64,000 nt of DNA, taken from the NCBI GenBank assembly GCA_017463255.1, contig JAFTPP010000034.1, positions 62,001 to 126,000 on the forward strand, given 5' to 3'. This stretch comes from Lachnospiraceae bacterium (GTDB lineage Bacteria > Bacillota > Clostridia > Lachnospirales > Lachnospiraceae). How positions within the stretch are numbered: position 1 is the first letter of the stretch; each line of letters begins with the position of its first letter. Below the pieces are notes generated by a model. The model ran no database searches and was not told where the DNA came from. It worked only from the letters and a program-made list of their open reading frames with translations. Below are positions 62,668-64,000 of the stretch, one piece after another. A program made the position numbers and the translations under genes.

Positions 62668-63042
62668 TTAGTCATTTAAGATGAGTAGTAATAATGATAA
62701 ATATATAAGTATTTTCTGTATGCGAAGTAATTCAATTTGAGAGCCATATAAAATAATTGTTGTAACAATTACTAATGATGAAATAAAACATGACTCAACC
62801 TTATTAAAATGTACCCCTCCGGTAAAATGTTTTGTAATCGCAAGAATCGTAAGTATGACTAGAAATTCCTTTCCTCTGTTACACAAAGCAAATACCAGAA
62901 ACAACATACCTATTTTTTCAACTTCACTTAGAATGACACAAAAACTATAGCTAATCTTAATACTCTGAATTGCTTCTAATTCCCTGTACTTTTTTACATA
63001 ATTAATAAAAAGTTTTGCCAACTTCTGGTTTAATTGATTCAT
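62668..63042 (-). pseudogene. Truncated AgrB-like peptide-processing protease
   Basis: A 124-residue membrane protein matching the N-terminal two thirds of AgrB. The catalytic pair is present in GGVHFNKVESC, His and Cys seven positions apart. Normal AgrB proteins have about 190-210 residues; here the frame stops after LSLLLLILND, and the same frame continues open after a second stop (CCATAA) with further hydrophobic sequence. No agrD-type gene with a Cys-containing peptide and acidic tail is found next to it. It may be inactive, or a short variant. Confidence 0.6.
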
Positions 63043-63093
63043 GCCTTAATATATAGCAGTACAAAGACATTTTTTCTACCTTTTACAAGCTTA

Positions 63094-63166
63094 AAAAGCG
63101 TGAACGACAATTTTGAATGCCTGAACGACAATTTTTATTGATTATTGTATTATAGATTGATAAAAT
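63094..63166 (+). promoter_or_regulatory. agrA-like promoter with tandem LytTR boxes
   Basis: Two copies of TGAACGACAATTTT start at 63101 and 63122, 21 bases (two helical turns) apart, the geometry of LytTR activator sites. They end 2 bases before TTGATT (63138-63143), which is 17 bases from TAAAAT (63161-63166). The region also lies upstream of the divergent agrB-like gene. Confidence 0.7.
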
Positions 63167-63214
63167 ACTTGTAGTATTTCTATTTCAAAAAATATGTGAA
63201 AAAGGGAGCAACTC

Positions 63215-63937
63215 ATGTATCGGGTATTAATTGTTGATGATAGTCTTGAGCAATGTATCGCTTTGAAAATGATATTAAATTCATATTATGAAAACTTTGT
63301 CATTGACATCTGTACAGATTTAGAAGACGCAAAGAAAGTATGTACTCAAAAAGAATTTGACTTGTTTTTATTGGATATGCAATTAGATACGAATAGTACT
63401 TCTAATGATGAGGGAATCGCCCTTGGTCTATACATCCGCTCCTTAAAAAGCTATTCTTACACTCCGATTATTTATATTACTTCCGTTCCTGAAAAAATAC
63501 AGGACGCATTATCAGAAACGTATTGTTTCAATTATATTTTAAAACCATACACTCCAGACAATATAATAAGGAATCTTGACCAAATACTAAATTCTCCTCT
63601 CATTAAAGAACAAACTCTATGTATTCGTACCCCTTGGGGCGTTGAATTAACTTTCAAAGAATCTGATATTTTATACATAAGTGCCGGCTCCGGTCATTGT
63701 GTAAACATAAATACTATTGAGGATTATTATCCTACATCTTCTTATACGTTGGATAAACTTGAAGAAATGTTGCACCGCAACTTTTTTCGTGTTCATCGTA
63801 AGTACCTTGTTAATATTAATAAGATTACTTCTTATAACCGAACTAAACGCACTCTAACTGTTGCAAATGACACCATTTTAGTTCCTGTTGGACGCGCCCA
63901 AAAGGATTCTTTTGAGTTAACTTGGAGGAAAGAATGA
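63215..63937 (+). CDS. AgrA-like response regulator (REC-LytTR)
   Basis: A 240-residue regulator. Receiver domain: LIVDDS, phospho-acceptor Asp in DLFLLDMQLD, Thr/Ser region IIYITSVPE and Lys in YILKPYTP. The C-terminal LytTR domain shows FKESDILYISAGSGH, FFRVHRKYLVNINKI and VPVGRAQKDSF. AGGGAG lies 6 bases before the ATG. It overlaps the following kinase gene (ATGA) and probably activates its own promoter, the agrB-like gene and the large lipoprotein gene. Confidence 0.93.
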   Translation: MYRVLIVDDSLEQCIALKMILNSYYENFVIDICTDLEDAKKVCTQKEFDLFLLDMQLDTNSTSNDEGIALGLYIRSLKSYSYTPIIYITSVPEKIQDALSETYCFNYILKPYTPDNIIRNLDQILNSPLIKEQTLCIRTPWGVELTFKESDILYISAGSGHCVNINTIEDYYPTSSYTLDKLEEMLHRNFFRVHRKYLVNINKITSYNRTKRTLTVANDTILVPVGRAQKDSFELTWRKE

Positions 63938-64000
63938 TAACTGATTATTTACTTGATTTTTTGCCTGCTTATATTGAATTTACTATGGCATTTGTTTTAT
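63934..64000 (+). CDS. AgrC-like sensor kinase, 5' end only
   Basis: The first 22 codons (ITDYLLDFLPAYIEFTMAFVL after Met) start a hydrophobic segment and run off the window. GGAGG lies 6 bases before the ATG, and the start overlaps the regulator stop. Assignment as the peptide-sensing kinase rests on position next to an AgrA-like regulator. Confidence 0.6.
   Translation, partial: MITDYLLDFLPAYIEFTMAFVL

Overview
The window looks like chromosomal DNA of a low-GC, Gram-positive clostridium, most likely a fibre-degrading gut or rumen member of the Lachnospiraceae. This is inferred from AGGAGG-type ribosome binding sites, a split transketolase, Cys-containing lipoprotein signals, surface enzymes ending in a Thr/Pro linker plus a membrane anchor, GH5 and GH26 polysaccharidases, and many paralogous extracellular solute-binding proteins. 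No phage, CRISPR array or complete insertion sequence was seen.

Layout. 1-5.4 kb: the end of a surface-anchored protein, then a leftward operon of three NAD(P)-dependent oxidoreductases. 5.5-7.8 kb: a membrane EAL phosphodiesterase. 8-17.1 kb: a leftward block with a two-component system, two tandem BcrA-type ABC ATPase/permease pairs, two paralogous two-helix membrane proteins, an epimerase and an XRE/zinc-ribbon regulator. Short direct repeats of the TTTAACA type sit before both the regulator operon and the ABC operon, so the block may be one regulon. 17.2-21 kb: GH26 mannanase and CE1-like esterase, divergent from an AraC-type regulator. 21-23.8 kb: a P-type metal ATPase and a separate HMA chaperone, divergent from an ArsR sensor, with a clear operator. 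23.9-27.5 kb: an AAA ATPase, a CDP-alcohol phosphatidyltransferase and a REC-GGDEF-EAL protein.

27.6-37 kb: a six-gene operon that combines a sugar ABC importer (two binding proteins, two permeases, no ATPase) with a HlyD-like adaptor and a small MacB-like protein. 37-41.6 kb: a GH5 cellulase co-transcribed with another binding protein. 41.8-43.6 kb: split transketolase. 43.7-46.6 kb: DUF885 metallopeptidase and EamA transporter. 46.6-48.3 kb: a tRNA-Pro followed by a scrambled tRNA-Pro half interrupted by a GC-rich hairpin, a gene fragment and a decayed GH2 gene. 48.4-52.6 kb: aldo-keto reductase, a small unknown protein, an Lsa/Vga-like ABC-F protein preceded by a leader peptide and attenuator, and an Rpn-type nuclease.

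52.7-64 kb: a LytTR/LiaF-like pair, a binding protein, a very large lipoprotein of unknown function, an FtsX-type ABC operon, a truncated AgrB and an AgrA/AgrC-like pair running off the window. A 22-bp sequence shared by the agrA-like and large-lipoprotein promoters ties these together as a probable LytTR regulon.
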